This document shows, piece after piece, positions 1 to 9,580 of a stretch of DNA of 64,000 nt. Both the position numbers and the translations under genes were made by a program. Where the stretch lies: assembly GCF_001618385.1 (NCBI RefSeq), contig NZ_BDCR01000003.1, positions 620,001 to 684,000 on the forward strand. Reading direction: 5' to 3'. The notes under the pieces were generated by a model. That model worked only from the letters and a program-made list of their open reading frames with translations. It ran no database searches and was not told the origin of the DNA. This DNA comes from Paludibacter jiangxiensis (GTDB lineage Bacteria > Bacteroidota > Bacteroidia > Bacteroidales > Paludibacteraceae). Each line of letters begins with the position of its first letter. Positions within the stretch are counted from its first letter, which is position 1.

Positions 1-410
1 TATTTTTTCGCTCTTTTTATCTTTTGATTTTAGATATTTAATTTCCAATTTTGAGCATATCTAATCATTAAATTATTCAATCAAACAGAATCTGTTAATT
101 TATTGAGGACTTTTATTGTAATTAACAAACCTATATCAATATTTCACACAAGATTCCAAGTGATAAAAAAAAGAACAATAGAGATCAGAAAACACTAATG
201 CAAAAATTAACATGGAAATATTACATGGAAAGCAGAAGACTCTGCTTTTACAATTCATTATTAAGGTTTGTCTATAAAGCCGATTAACGCAAAACAGAAG
301 ATCATGAACAAAGGAAGAATATGACTTCTCCCACAAATGGTGGTTTGTAATTTTTCCTTTCTGGTAGGTCTTATAATCCAATGCGAAAAAGCCCCATAGA
401 ATTCCAATGA
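1..410. other. Gene-free left end
   Basis: AT-rich sequence. Two short overlapping minus-strand open frames (136-381 and 261-467) show no recognisable protein features, and one runs into the terminator hairpin at 411-454, so I do not call them genes. Nothing else was recognised here. Confidence 0.6.
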
Positions 411-454
411 ATAAAAAAAAACGGGCGAACCTACTCGTGTAGGTTCGCCCGTTT
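411..454 (-). terminator. Rho-independent terminator of ribBA
   Basis: An inverted repeat (left arm ending gggcgaaccta, loop ctcgtg, right arm taggttcgccc) is preceded on the plus strand by a run of A. On the minus strand it is therefore a GC-rich stem followed by a T tract. It lies about 35 bases past the ribBA stop codon. Confidence 0.85.
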
Positions 455-489
455 CAGAGATGATCAATTATTGATCATTAGCCATTATA

Positions 490-1704
490 TCATATCTTTT
501 TCAACACATGACCCATACGTTCTTTTTTGGTGTGCATGTAGAATGCATTGTGTTCATTGGGAGTAACTTCAATGGGGACATTTTCCACAATAGTAAGTCC
601 GTATGATTCCAAACCGATACGTTTTACCGGATTATTGGTCATCAGGCGCATTTGTGTAATACCCAACTCACGTAATATCTGCGCACCAACACCATAATCA
701 CGTTCATCGGCTTTGAAACCCAAATGAAGGTTTGCATCCACGGTATCCATACCGTTTTCCTGCAACTTGTAAGCTTTTATCTTGTTCATCAGGCCGATAC
801 CACGACCTTCCTGATTCATGTACACCACAACACCTTTCCCCTCTTTCTCGATCATCTGCATGGCTTTGTGAAGCTGTTCGCCGCATTCGCAACGCATTGA
901 ACCGAAAATATCGCCGGTCATACACGAAGAATGTACGCGTACCAGAATCGGTTCATCCGGGTTCCATTCTCCTTTGATCAGGGCAACATGCTCCAGTCCG
1001 TTCGATTTCTGACGGAAAGGAATCAGGTGAAACTCACCGTAAGCAGTAGGCATCATCACCTCTTCACCTTTTTCTACCAACGACTCACGTTCCAGACGAT
1101 AAGTAATGAGGTCTTTTACAGAAACGACCTTCAAGTCAAATTTCTTTGCAACTTCCAGCAGCTGAGGCAAACGCGCCATGGTTCCGTCTTCGTTAATCAC
1201 TTCCACCAACACTCCGGCTGGATAAAGCCCTGCCAGTTGAGCCAAATCAACAGCAGCTTCGGTATGCCCTGCTCTGCGTAGGACACCACGACTGCGTGCT
1301 CTTAACGGGAAGATATGCCCGGGACGACCTAAATCGGTAGGAAGAATTGACGGATCGCACAAAGCTTTGATTGTGGCCGCACGGTCAAATGCCGAAACGC
1401 CGGTGGTACATCCATGCTCCAGTAAATCGACAGACACCGTAAAAGGCGTACCGTGCATGGAGGTATTATCCTCTGACTGCATAGGTAATGACAATTCGTC
1501 ACAACGTTCTTCGGTAAGAGGCGCACACACCAAACCGCGTCCGTGTGTAATCATGAAGTTTACCTTCTCGGGAGTTATCAACTCGGCAGCACAAATAAAA
1601 TCGCCTTCATTTTCGCGATCTTCATCATCTACCACGATAACAAATTTGCCATTGCGAATTTCTTCAATGGCCTCATCTATAGTATTTAATTGAAATTGTT
1701 CCAT
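490..1704 (-). CDS. ribBA: Bifunctional DHBP synthase / GTP cyclohydrolase II
   Basis: This enzyme supplies both entry branches of riboflavin synthesis. The N-terminal half makes 3,4-dihydroxy-2-butanone 4-phosphate from ribulose 5-phosphate, and the C-terminal half opens GTP. The RibB acidic motif [11 protein letters not shown] lies at about residues 26-36, with GRPGHIFPL further on. The RibA half carries the zinc-binding cysteine region [19 protein letters not shown] near residues 258-277 and the NQEGRGIGL motif. Its 404 residues are normal for a RibBA fusion. I chose the ATG at 1704; the frame stays open 15 codons upstream, but the extension is hydrophobic and lacks family similarity. It is monocistronic with its own terminator. 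No FMN riboswitch was recognised upstream. Confidence 0.97.
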   Translation of the reverse strand: MEQFQLNTIDEAIEEIRNGKFVIVVDDEDRENEGDFICAAELITPEKVNFMITHGRGLVCAPLTEERCDELSLPMQSEDNTSMHGTPFTVSVDLLEHGCTTGVSAFDRAATIKALCDPSILPTDLGRPGHIFPLRARSRGVLRRAGHTEAAVDLAQLAGLYPAGVLVEVINEDGTMARLPQLLEVAKKFDLKVVSVKDLITYRLERESLVEKGEEVMMPTAYGEFHLIPFRQKSNGLEHVALIKGEWNPDEPILVRVHSSCMTGDIFGSMRCECGEQLHKAMQMIEKEGKGVVVYMNQEGRGIGLMNKIKAYKLQENGMDTVDANLHLGFKADERDYGVGAQILRELGITQMRLMTNNPVKRIGLESYGLTIVENVPIEVTPNEHNAFYMHTKKERMGHVLKKI

Positions 1705-1793
1705 ATTATATGTAGTATAGAATAAATAAGCAAAATAATTATGGCGCAATCAGTAATCACTACGTCGTGACCAGAGACTTCCACAACCATTGA

Positions 1794-3302
1794 TTAGTTT
1801 TTTGAGTTTTTGCGCAAGCGGTGGTTTACATATCTTTTCCCTTGTTGCAAATAGCCTGCCAAACGTTTTCGGCCGGTCTTTATCAACTGCAAATATGCAT
1901 CCGGATTCATAATAACGGAATCGCCCACTGCTTTATAGGTCAAAAATATTCCGATCGGCAACAAAATAGCAGAGCTAAGCCACATTCCTCGCCAAGCGGG
2001 CCAAAATCCTTCTCTTGCCATCTTTGTACCGGCATTGTCAATAATATAGTAAAAGATGAACATCAAAACAGAAATCACTACCGGCATACCGAAACCTCCC
2101 TTTCGGATAATAGCTCCTAAGGGAACCCCGATAAAGAAAAAGATAAGGCAGGCAAACGACAGTGCGAATTTACGATGCCATTCTATTGAATGGCGGCGGA
2201 TATTCATCTGTTTTTCCTTTATATCCATGTTTGAGAAGGTCATTTCACCTCTCGCACGACTTACCTCACTCAGTGCATTGCTAACCGCGTTTTTCTTTTC
2301 ATCCAGACTAAGCGACATAAAAAGCGTGTCGGTATTGTATTTTTCAAACTTAAAATTCTTAGCTGTTGCCTGATGGAATGGAACATGGTTTATCCGGTTC
2401 AGATACTGATTCTGATTATTAACGACAGTCCGGTTCTTTATTATCTGCTTTATTTCCTTATTAAGAGAATCAATCGTATGATTCAGCTCAATCACATTCT
2501 TACTGATTTGCTCATTCTTCAGTAGCGATTCGTTAAAGCGGGTAAAACTGGCATCAAAATCAATAATGATCTGCTTTCTCGAGAATATCTCGCGCCGGTA
2601 AGGAACCTTGGTCTCGGGCGTCATCGTTTGTTGCTGCTGCAAGTTCTCAAACGACTCACCGCTATAAAGACTGAAAGTAAGAAAGTGCTTATCACTACTC
2701 ATCACCAGACGACCAGAGTCGGCCAGCATGACCGATGCATTGCTGAAACCGTTGGAAAAATCGTAGACAATCACATTTTTGAGTAGCTGCCCCTTCAGGT
2801 CTTTACCGCCTACAAAAAGAGTATAGCCGCTGATTCCTTTATAAAATTCGCCGGTAGGAATTTCCAACTCGGGTGATTTCTGCCGCATAGAGAGCAGGAG
2901 GGTGAACATCTTCGTCTGGCTCTTGGGCAACACATAGTTAGAAAAGAAAAATGCCCCCACGCATACCATTGAAATAACAATGATAAGAGGCCGCATAATC
3001 CGAAACAAAGAGACTCCTGCCGATTTCATCGCCAACAGTTCGAGCTGTTCCCCCATATTTCCGTACGACATAAGCGAGGCAAGCATGATGGACATCGGTA
3101 ATGCCAGCGGCACAAGCGACACGGCGGCATACATAAAAAATTCCGCAAGCACAGTAATGCCCAGCCCCTTTCCTACCATATCGTCAACATATTTCCAGAG
3201 AAATTGCATCAAAAAGACAAACAGGCAGATAAAAAAGGTTGCCGAAAACAGCCTTATAAAATTAGCAAGTGTATATGAATCAATTCGTTTTAGTATTCGC
3301 AT
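1794..3302 (-). CDS. LptF/LptG (YjgP/YjgQ) family permease
   Basis: Predicted inner-membrane subunit of the ABC system that extracts lipopolysaccharide and passes it to the periplasmic bridge. It is 502 aa with three hydrophobic segments near the N-terminus (about residues 13-35, 50-75 and 98-120), a long soluble middle region with a coiled-coil-like stretch (about 250-345), and further membrane segments near 370-455. This is the YjgP/YjgQ layout, longer than the roughly 360 aa of the enterobacterial proteins because of the enlarged middle region. Sequence alone does not separate LptF from LptG, and no second permease or LptB is next to it. It starts at ATG 3302 behind a good promoter at 3322-3353. 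Confidence 0.88.
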   Translation of the reverse strand: MRILKRIDSYTLANFIRLFSATFFICLFVFLMQFLWKYVDDMVGKGLGITVLAEFFMYAAVSLVPLALPMSIMLASLMSYGNMGEQLELLAMKSAGVSLFRIMRPLIIVISMVCVGAFFFSNYVLPKSQTKMFTLLLSMRQKSPELEIPTGEFYKGISGYTLFVGGKDLKGQLLKNVIVYDFSNGFSNASVMLADSGRLVMSSDKHFLTFSLYSGESFENLQQQQTMTPETKVPYRREIFSRKQIIIDFDASFTRFNESLLKNEQISKNVIELNHTIDSLNKEIKQIIKNRTVVNNQNQYLNRINHVPFHQATAKNFKFEKYNTDTLFMSLSLDEKKNAVSNALSEVSRARGEMTFSNMDIKEKQMNIRRHSIEWHRKFALSFACLIFFFIGVPLGAIIRKGGFGMPVVISVLMFIFYYIIDNAGTKMAREGFWPAWRGMWLSSAILLPIGIFLTYKAVGDSVIMNPDAYLQLIKTGRKRLAGYLQQGKRYVNHRLRKNSKN

Positions 3303-3321
3303 AACATAATTCTTTCAGCAA

Positions 3322-3353
3322 CAAATGTACAGTTAATCTATCAATATGACAAG
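3322..3353 (-). promoter_or_regulatory. Candidate promoter of the LptF/G-like gene
   Basis: On the minus strand TACATTTG (3322-3329) matches the Bacteroidota -7 consensus TAnnTTTG. CTTG (3350-3353) lies 20 bases upstream as an approximate -33 element. The start codon is 20 bases downstream of the -7 box. Confidence 0.6.
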
Positions 3354-3367
3354 ATGAGAATAAAGAA

Positions 3368-3573
3368 CAAAGAGTAAAGAACAAAGACTGAACGGCATCG
3401 CAATACAATTCGAGTCCGGAGGCGAAACGACCATAATTTCTTTCACAACCGGATTGTAGTTTTAGGCTGTATATCACAGAAAGAAAAATTATCACTTTCA
3501 TTTATTTTGACCTCCGAAATAGCTCACAAATCTGACTTTTCTAAAATCTTTGCTCTTTGTTCTTTACTCTTTG
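3368..3573. repeat. 19-bp perfect inverted repeat between divergent genes
   Basis: CAAAGAGTAAAGAACAAAG at 3368-3386 has an exact reverse complement at 3555-3573. The arms enclose 168 bases in the gap between the divergently transcribed permease gene and radA. The right arm supplies the TTTG that could act as the radA -33 element. It may be a dispersed palindromic repeat or a paired operator. Confidence 0.7.
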
Positions 3574-3604
3574 CTCTCTTATTGACACATTACAATTACC
3601 TTTG
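3570..3604 (+). promoter_or_regulatory. Candidate promoter of radA
   Basis: TACCTTTG at 3597-3604 fits the -7 consensus TAnnTTTG, and TTTG at 3570-3573 lies 23 bases upstream, slightly more than the usual 19-21. The start codon follows 21 bases after the -7 box. Confidence 0.45.
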
Positions 3605-3625
3605 CAAATAAATATTTTTTTGAAC

Positions 3626-4999
3626 ATGGCTAAAATAAAATCGGTTTACGTATGTCAGAATTGTGGAGCTGAATCGCCTAAATGGATCGGCAAATGCTCT
3701 TCATGTGGTGAATGGAACAGCTACGTGGAAGAGGTAATCCGAAAAGAAACGCCATCGAAAGCCGTTCACAATGTGGATACGGCTCAATCAAAGCCGGTTC
3801 GTATTGAAGAAGTAGAGAGCACAACCGAACAACGTATGGACACCTATTCCGCCGAGTTCAACCGGGTACTGGGTGGCGGTTTGGTCGGTGGCTCACTGGT
3901 TTTGCTGGGTGGAGAGCCCGGCATTGGCAAATCGACCCTGATTCTTCAGGTTGCCCTTAACATGGTCAATAAAAAAGTATTGTATGTTTCGGGAGAAGAG
4001 AGCGTAAAACAGCTGAAATTACGTTCCGAAAGGCTGCTTAAACCAGCTTCGGAATGCTTTGTGGTAAGCGAGACTTCACTCGAGCAGATTTTTGTTCACA
4101 TCAAAAATGTACAACCCGATATTGTAGTAATCGATTCCATCCAGACCATTTCAACGGAATATGCTGAGTCATCACCCGGGAGCGTCACGCAGGTGCGGGA
4201 GTGTTCTGCCGCGCTTCTCAAATTCGCCAAAGAATCAGGCATTCCGGTATTGCTTATCGGTCATATCAACAAAGAAGGCAGTATTGCCGGTCCGAAAGTA
4301 CTGGAACACATTGTCGATACAGTGCTTCAGTTCGAGGGCGACCAAAACTATATGTACCGCATTCTCCGCGCCAACAAAAACCGCTTTGGAAGTACTGCCG
4401 AACTTGGAATCTTTGAAATGCTGCAAAACGGGCTGCGCGAGGTAACTAACCCATCGGAACTTCTGCTATCACAGAATCACGAAGGTCTTAGTGGCGTCGC
4501 CATTGCCTCAGCCATCGAAGGCATCCGTCCTTTTCTCATTGAGGCACAGGCATTGGTTAGCACAGCTGCTTATGGCACGCCACAACGTTCGTCCACCGGG
4601 TTTGACATTCGCCGTATGAACATGCTTTTAGCTGTCCTTGAAAAAAGAGCCGGATTCAAACTTGCACAAAAAGATGTCTTTCTGAACATCGCGGGCGGGC
4701 TGAAAGTAAACGACCCCGCTATTGACCTGGCTATTATCACCTCGATCCTCTCATCCAGCATGGATATTGCACTCGAACGGCATATCTGCATGGCGGGCGA
4801 AGTCGGTCTGTCAGGCGAAATCCGTCCGGTAAACCGCATCGAACAACGCATTCTCGAAGCAGAAAAGCTCGGTTTCAAGAAAATCATTATTCCTGACTAC
4901 AACCTTCATAAGTCCGATAAAAACACCCGCTTCTCCATCGAAGTAATCAAAGCCAAGAAAGTGGAAGACGCCTTTAGAGTATTATTCGGGAAACAATAA
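3626..4999 (+). CDS. radA: DNA repair protein RadA (Sms)
   Basis: RadA is a RecA-like ATPase that promotes branch migration and processing of recombination intermediates. The 457-aa protein has the N-terminal zinc finger (CQNCG at 9-13, CSSCG at 26-30), the Walker A motif GGEPGIGKST at about 95-104, the RadA signature KNRFG near residue 250, and a C-terminal Lon-protease-like domain. I chose the ATG at 3626 because the family starts directly before the zinc finger. The 23 codons upstream in the open frame lie across the inverted repeat and promoter. It stands alone, diverging from the permease gene. Confidence 0.97.
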   Translation: MAKIKSVYVCQNCGAESPKWIGKCSSCGEWNSYVEEVIRKETPSKAVHNVDTAQSKPVRIEEVESTTEQRMDTYSAEFNRVLGGGLVGGSLVLLGGEPGIGKSTLILQVALNMVNKKVLYVSGEESVKQLKLRSERLLKPASECFVVSETSLEQIFVHIKNVQPDIVVIDSIQTISTEYAESSPGSVTQVRECSAALLKFAKESGIPVLLIGHINKEGSIAGPKVLEHIVDTVLQFEGDQNYMYRILRANKNRFGSTAELGIFEMLQNGLREVTNPSELLLSQNHEGLSGVAIASAIEGIRPFLIEAQALVSTAAYGTPQRSSTGFDIRRMNMLLAVLEKRAGFKLAQKDVFLNIAGGLKVNDPAIDLAIITSILSSSMDIALERHICMAGEVGLSGEIRPVNRIEQRILEAEKLGFKKIIIPDYNLHKSDKNTRFSIEVIKAKKVEDAFRVLFGKQ

Positions 5000-5719
5000 T
5001 GTGATACCACTCTTTGTTTAGCGTTGAATATATACACGCATTCCTTTTCAATGACCGTCGGAGGCGACTTACCTGTTTTGATTTCTGATTGCAGCTTTCT
5101 TATTCCAATTTTGCATACATCATCCATCGGGGTGCTATGTACTAACTATTAGACACGGCTTCCTTGTTTAGGAAATGTTTAGCGCGCAACAAACTCTTAC
5201 TGTTTTACACACAGGGATTACGCATTTAAGAATTAAACAAGGAGCTTCCGTCACTGTAATCCCGATTTCCTCTTTGTACCGCCGCTACGGTCGGAATGTT
5301 CCACTTGCCACAAAAAGGTCAAGACTGTGCCCGCTTCGCTCAAAAAACTGGTGCTCGTCAAGCTAAATGGCCCCAAATGGCCTCTTCCTTTCGTCATGAG
5401 CTTCAACCAATGGACAACTTTATGCATGCCTTTCTTGTTTTAGCTTAAGCTGACCGTTGGTTGGCTCACCGCACAAGGCCGCTTCTAATCTGACAGAGCA
5501 TTCGTTACAAATTTTAGTGTCCATTCTTTGCAAAATTCTTAAATGCGCAATCCCTTATTTTACACATCTTTTTCCGTTTATTTTATTTTACACTATTTAA
5601 TCACACGATGCAAATATATTTTTTCCGATAAAAATTATGTTAATAAAAGGCGAGATTTACACACTGTTAAAATTCATTTGATTACCTTTGCCCCCTAATT
5701 TTCCATAAAATCATTATTT
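5000..5719. other. Gene-free stretch before the polysaccharide locus
   Basis: This 720-base gap holds the MITE-like element at 5203-5566 and little else that can be named. A 63-codon plus-strand frame at 5175-5366 lies across the element and is not called a gene. TTTACAC recurs at 5204, 5559, 5586 and 5656. TACCTTTG at 5684-5691, 29 bases before the Wza-like start, fits the -7 consensus, but no clear -33 box is seen. Confidence 0.6.
5203..5566. mobile_element. MITE-like element or transposon remnant with terminal inverted repeats
   Basis: A 22-base inverted repeat with one mismatch bounds the element: the left arm at 5213-5234 reads AGGGATTACGCATTTAAG then AATT, and its counterpart is at 5534-5555. 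The 9-mer TTTTACACA occurs just outside both arms (5203-5211 and 5558-5566), like a target-site duplication. The interior (about 300 bases) has no transposase-length frame. On the minus strand a short frame starts ATGGACACTAAAATTTG and ends after about 34 codons. An internal stretch (5440-5466) recurs at 23090-23118. This looks like a non-autonomous element, but similar TTTACAC words nearby weaken the duplication argument. Confidence 0.55.
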
Positions 5720-6550
5720 GTGAACAAGACATTATTCTATCTTTGCCTGATTCTGCTACTCTCTTCCTGCCACGCCTACAAAGATATTGTGTATGTACAG
5801 GACGCGGGACGATTGGCCGGCTTCACCGACACAACACACTGTTCAATACCGGATCCAATACTAAAACAGGGCGATCTTCTGGTTATCACCGTCAATGCAA
5901 CAACCCCGGAAGCTGCTCTTCCTTTCAACCTGCCACTCATTCCCGGCCAGGGCAACAATACCGGCAACTACGATCCGAGCAGTGGCAATATCTCATCAGC
6001 AGGAGGCACTGGCTCCGGCACCCTCCAAAATTATCTGATCGACACACAAGGCAATATCAATTTTCCTGTTTTAGGCAAAATCCATGCAGTAGGAATGACC
6101 AAAAATCAACTGGCAGATTACATCGTAAAACAAATACATCCGAAATACATCAAGGAGAATCCTATCGTCAACATACGTTTTGCCAACTTCAAAATTTCCG
6201 TTCTTGGAGAGGTTACCCGCCCCGGGGCTTTCTCCATCAACAATGAGAAAATCTCACTCTTTGAGGCCATTGCTCTTGCCGGCGACCTGACCATTTACGG
6301 AAAACGCGACAACGTACTGCTTATTCGGGAAGGAAACGACGGCAAGCGACAAACCACACGCATCGACCTGAGAGACAACCGTCTTATCAACTCTTCCTGG
6401 TTTTATCTGCAACAAAATGATGTATTGTACATACAACCCAACAATCCAAAGTCAAGAGCTTCGGGATTCAGCACCGCAGAAACAATATCCATCTCGGTAG
6501 TAGGCACTCTTATATCACTTGCGTCACTGATTGTGACATTATCAAAATAA
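5720..6550 (+). CDS. Polysaccharide export outer-membrane lipoprotein, Wza-like
   Basis: Predicted export-channel protein of the polysaccharide locus. It is 276 aa and starts at GTG 5720. A lipoprotein signal ends in LLSSC with the acylated cysteine near residue 17. A polysaccharide-export domain follows (about 38-145), then an SLBB-type domain beginning VSVLGEVTRPG-like at about 155 and running to about 240. A hydrophobic C-terminal helix (about 253-274) resembles the membrane anchor of Wza-family proteins. It is the first gene of the locus, 76 bases upstream of the Wzc-like kinase. Confidence 0.92.
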   Translation: MNKTLFYLCLILLLSSCHAYKDIVYVQDAGRLAGFTDTTHCSIPDPILKQGDLLVITVNATTPEAALPFNLPLIPGQGNNTGNYDPSSGNISSAGGTGSGTLQNYLIDTQGNINFPVLGKIHAVGMTKNQLADYIVKQIHPKYIKENPIVNIRFANFKISVLGEVTRPGAFSINNEKISLFEAIALAGDLTIYGKRDNVLLIREGNDGKRQTTRIDLRDNRLINSSWFYLQQNDVLYIQPNNPKSRASGFSTAETISISVVGTLISLASLIVTLSK

Positions 6551-6626
6551 CAAATTAAGCATCATTGCAATCATTCAAGACCGGAAGTCGCCACTCCGGT
6601 TCGAATTTATCAATAATCTATCATTT

Positions 6627-9023
6627 ATGGAGAACTACTCAGACCTGTTTGAACAGGAATTTCAGGAAAAACCAATCAACTGGAGAGACGTATTTGAGCG
6701 CTTCGTGGTTTATTGGAAATGGATTGTTGCGTCAGCCATTCTCTTCCTCATAGCCGGCTATATTTACACCCGAACACAAATAGACACATATGAATTCAAC
6801 GCATCCATGCTGGTAATCGACCAGTCGAAAAACGGACAGATGAATGAAATGTCCATGCTGAAACAGCTCGATGCAATGGGTATTGGCGGAAATACCCCTT
6901 CCATGGTCAATGACGAACAACAGGTTCTCTGTTCCACCGAATTGATGAAAAGGGTCGTCAATCAGTTAGAACTACACACCTCCTATACCGGCAAACATTT
7001 TCTAAAACAGGAAGATCTCTACACCGACTCTCCTTTACACCTGAAGACAGATTACAAAATCCTCAGTCAGCTTGACATTGACGAAAGCATCGAACTAAAA
7101 GTCACCCCATCCGGAGATGGCTCCCTCTCAGTTGATGGAAGTTATGGCAATCAAACATTCAATCAGGAGATAAAGCACCTACCTGCCACTATCCAAACAC
7201 CCCTTGGCGCAATGACTCTGGAACTACGCCCGGGCAAAGCTATTCCTGAAACCGAAATAGACATTGTCATATCCAACCCTACAACCATCGCGCAGGATCT
7301 TTGTAAAAATGCCCTTCAATCAGACATAGGAAAACAGGCGGATGTAATCCAACTCACCCTCACCTCCACCAACATCCGAAAGGGCAAAGACATTCTCCAG
7401 GCATTAGTAGAAATTTACAACAAAGATGCTGTGGAACAGGTCAATCGTTCGGCTGTCAACACCGCCACATTTATTGACACCCGTCTAAAATTACTGACCG
7501 GAGACCTGACAAACGTGGAAAAAGATGTGGAAAGCTACAAACAAGCCAACCACATGACAGATCTGGATGCCGATGCTCAGGTTTATCTTCAGCAGGGCAC
7601 CGCATACGATCAGCAGCGCAACGAAGCTGAAATACAGCTACATCTGGCCAAATATGTAGAACAGTTTATTCACGATCCAGCCAACGAAACAGCCCTGATT
7701 CCCAACCTGGGACTCACCGATGTGGGACTGGTAGCCGTTATCCAGAAATACAACGAACTGGTAATTGCCCGCGATCGCATCCGCCGGAGTTCTTCGGACG
7801 ATAACCCCTCACTAAAAACCCTTAACCAACAAATACAAACTGCCCGAAGAGCCATTCAGGTCAGTATCGGGAACTCCCGCAAAGGATTACAGATCAGCAA
7901 TGGCGACCTCAACTCCAAATATTCACAACTTAAGGCCCGTCTTAACCAGCTGCCTCGCCAGGAGAGAGAATTTCTCGAAATTAAACGACAACAGCAGGTA
8001 AAGGAAAGCCTCTATCTGTTCCTCCTGCAAAAGAGGGAAGAGGCTTCGCTCAACATGGCTGTCACTGTACCCAAAGGAAGGATGTTAAATGCGCCCGACA
8101 AAGCAACTCATAAGAGTCCACGCACCAACATGATACTATTTGTCTTTCTGTTGATGGGTATCGCTTTCCCTATTCTTATTATCTACTTCCGAGACCTACT
8201 GAATTCCAGCATCCGCGACAGCAAGGAGGTAGAAAAACTCACTTCACTACCTGTGATCACCGAACTCGGACATAATGATGACGACTCCTCTTTAATCGAT
8301 CATACGTCGCAATCCAATACCAACGCCGAGCTATTCCGACTATTGCGAACCAAACTGCAATTTGCACTCGACTACCCCTCCGAAAAAGTGATTATAGTCA
8401 CCTCCACAGAACCGGGCGAAGGGAAAACCTTTGTTAGCATCAACCTGGCTTTATCACTCTCGCTCACCGACAAGAAAATATTGCTGATAGGAATGGATCT
8501 CCGAAAACCACAGCTTGCAAAGTACTTCAATATTATAAAACAAGACGGTATATCGGCTTATCTCTCCGGCCATGAATCCGACTACAAAAACCTTATTCAC
8601 CAAACGGCAGCTTATCCCCACCTGGACATACTCCCGGCAGGCCAGATACCACCCAACCCTAACGAACTGATGATGAAGGACCGTCTCGACACGTTGGTGG
8701 AAGAGCTAAAAAAAGCTTACGACTACATCGTATTCGACACCGCTCCGGTAGGTGCCGTATCTGACACTCTTCTTCTCAACAGGCTAACACACGCCACGCT
8801 TTATGTTTGCCGTGCCGGCTACTCCGACAAACGGAATATTGAACTGGTAAACCGACTGCATCAGGAAAAGAATCTGAATCATCTCTACCTCGTTGTAAAT
8901 GACGTAAATATAGACCATCGCCGCTATTCCTACCGCAAAGGATACAGCTACGGCTACGGCAAATATTACGGTCATAAAAAAGAAAAGAAGGATGCTAAAA
9001 GATTCCCGTTTCTGAAAAACTAA
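6627..9023 (+). CDS. Wzc-like chain-length regulator and tyrosine autokinase
   Basis: Inner-membrane protein that controls polymer assembly and length and couples to the Wza channel. The 798-aa chain has a Wzz domain with a transmembrane segment at about 33-52, a large periplasmic region with coiled-coil stretches, a second membrane segment at about 503-523, and a cytoplasmic BY-kinase domain. The kinase shows Walker A in STEPGEGKT (about 593-601), Walker A' in LIGMDLRKP (about 620) and Walker B in YDYIVFDTAP (about 697). A C-terminal cluster of seven tyrosines (RRYSYRKGYSYGYGKYY) is the expected autophosphorylation tail. No cognate Wzb phosphatase lies in the window. A strong terminator follows. 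Confidence 0.95.
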   Translation: MENYSDLFEQEFQEKPINWRDVFERFVVYWKWIVASAILFLIAGYIYTRTQIDTYEFNASMLVIDQSKNGQMNEMSMLKQLDAMGIGGNTPSMVNDEQQVLCSTELMKRVVNQLELHTSYTGKHFLKQEDLYTDSPLHLKTDYKILSQLDIDESIELKVTPSGDGSLSVDGSYGNQTFNQEIKHLPATIQTPLGAMTLELRPGKAIPETEIDIVISNPTTIAQDLCKNALQSDIGKQADVIQLTLTSTNIRKGKDILQALVEIYNKDAVEQVNRSAVNTATFIDTRLKLLTGDLTNVEKDVESYKQANHMTDLDADAQVYLQQGTAYDQQRNEAEIQLHLAKYVEQFIHDPANETALIPNLGLTDVGLVAVIQKYNELVIARDRIRRSSSDDNPSLKTLNQQIQTARRAIQVSIGNSRKGLQISNGDLNSKYSQLKARLNQLPRQEREFLEIKRQQQVKESLYLFLLQKREEASLNMAVTVPKGRMLNAPDKATHKSPRTNMILFVFLLMGIAFPILIIYFRDLLNSSIRDSKEVEKLTSLPVITELGHNDDDSSLIDHTSQSNTNAELFRLLRTKLQFALDYPSEKVIIVTSTEPGEGKTFVSINLALSLSLTDKKILLIGMDLRKPQLAKYFNIIKQDGISAYLSGHESDYKNLIHQTAAYPHLDILPAGQIPPNPNELMMKDRLDTLVEELKKAYDYIVFDTAPVGAVSDTLLLNRLTHATLYVCRAGYSDKRNIELVNRLHQEKNLNHLYLVVNDVNIDHRRYSYRKGYSYGYGKYYGHKKEKKDAKRFPFLKN

Positions 9024-9044
9024 ATTGAGCACACAGTCTGCAGT

Positions 9045-9090
9045 AAGCAGTACACAGTGATATAACATCACCGTGTACTGCTTTTTTTTT
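9045..9090 (+). terminator. Rho-independent terminator after the Wzc-like gene
   Basis: The 16-base arm aagcagtacacagtga (9045-9060) pairs with 9068-9083 with one mismatch around a 7-base loop and is followed by a run of T. It separates wza-wzc from the downstream flippase cluster. Confidence 0.9.
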
Positions 9091-9350
9091 GCGACAATCT
9101 CAGATGGAAGGATTTCGAAAAAAAGACAAGAATGCGTTTTCAAACCAGTTGGGAACGCACATTACGCAAATCGCACAAATCAAAAACTTTTTTTATTTCC
9201 AAAATCGCCCAGACTCTTAATAATATGAGCAGCTGACATTTTACCTAATGACTTGAAAAGCCTGATTTTCATAATCGCAAACTGTGACCGGTGGCGCAAG
9301 TGACCTAAATCAATGCTACCTGAAAGGAAGGACTATAAATTCATATTCAA

Positions 9351-9409
9351 ACCATTAAGACATTAAGGTTGTAGCGAGAAAGCTTCATGTTTCTTAATGC
9401 CTCAATGGT
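9351..9409. repeat. Paired palindromic repeat, copy 1
   Basis: ACCATTAAGACATTAAG at 9351-9367 pairs with CTTAATGCCTCAATGGT at 9393-9409. The only two differences become G-U pairs in RNA. The same pair design occurs at 25049-25112 and, with a degraded left arm, at 25246-25299. Confidence 0.65.
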
Positions 9410-9529
9410 TTTGTTTATTTCTTACTTTTCGCACTTGACCTCTCATCACCCCCTCTTCCGGAGCAGGGCTGTTAAGTTCTAATATTAACCACAGAGTGGT
9501 GGTTTATTTGGCTCCGCCGATTTTCAATT

Positions 9530-9564
9530 CAACCCAACGTAAAGCGAAGCGAAACGTTGGGTTG
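9530..9564. repeat. 11-bp perfect hairpin
   Basis: CAACCCAACGT (9530-9540) and ACGTTGGGTTG (9554-9564) form an uninterrupted stem around a 13-base loop. No T tract follows, so it is unlikely to be an intrinsic terminator. Confidence 0.6.
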
Positions 9565-9580
9565 CCTGATAAAGCAGATT

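Noticed and set aside
136-467. Two overlapping minus-strand frames at the left end
   Set aside because: One overlaps the ribBA terminator, and neither shows protein-like composition.
5175-5366. 63-codon plus-strand frame
   Set aside because: It lies across the terminal repeat and interior of the MITE-like element.
5203-5700. TTTACAC repeats as a CRISPR-like or regulatory array
   Set aside because: Only four irregularly spaced short words; no constant repeat length or spacers.
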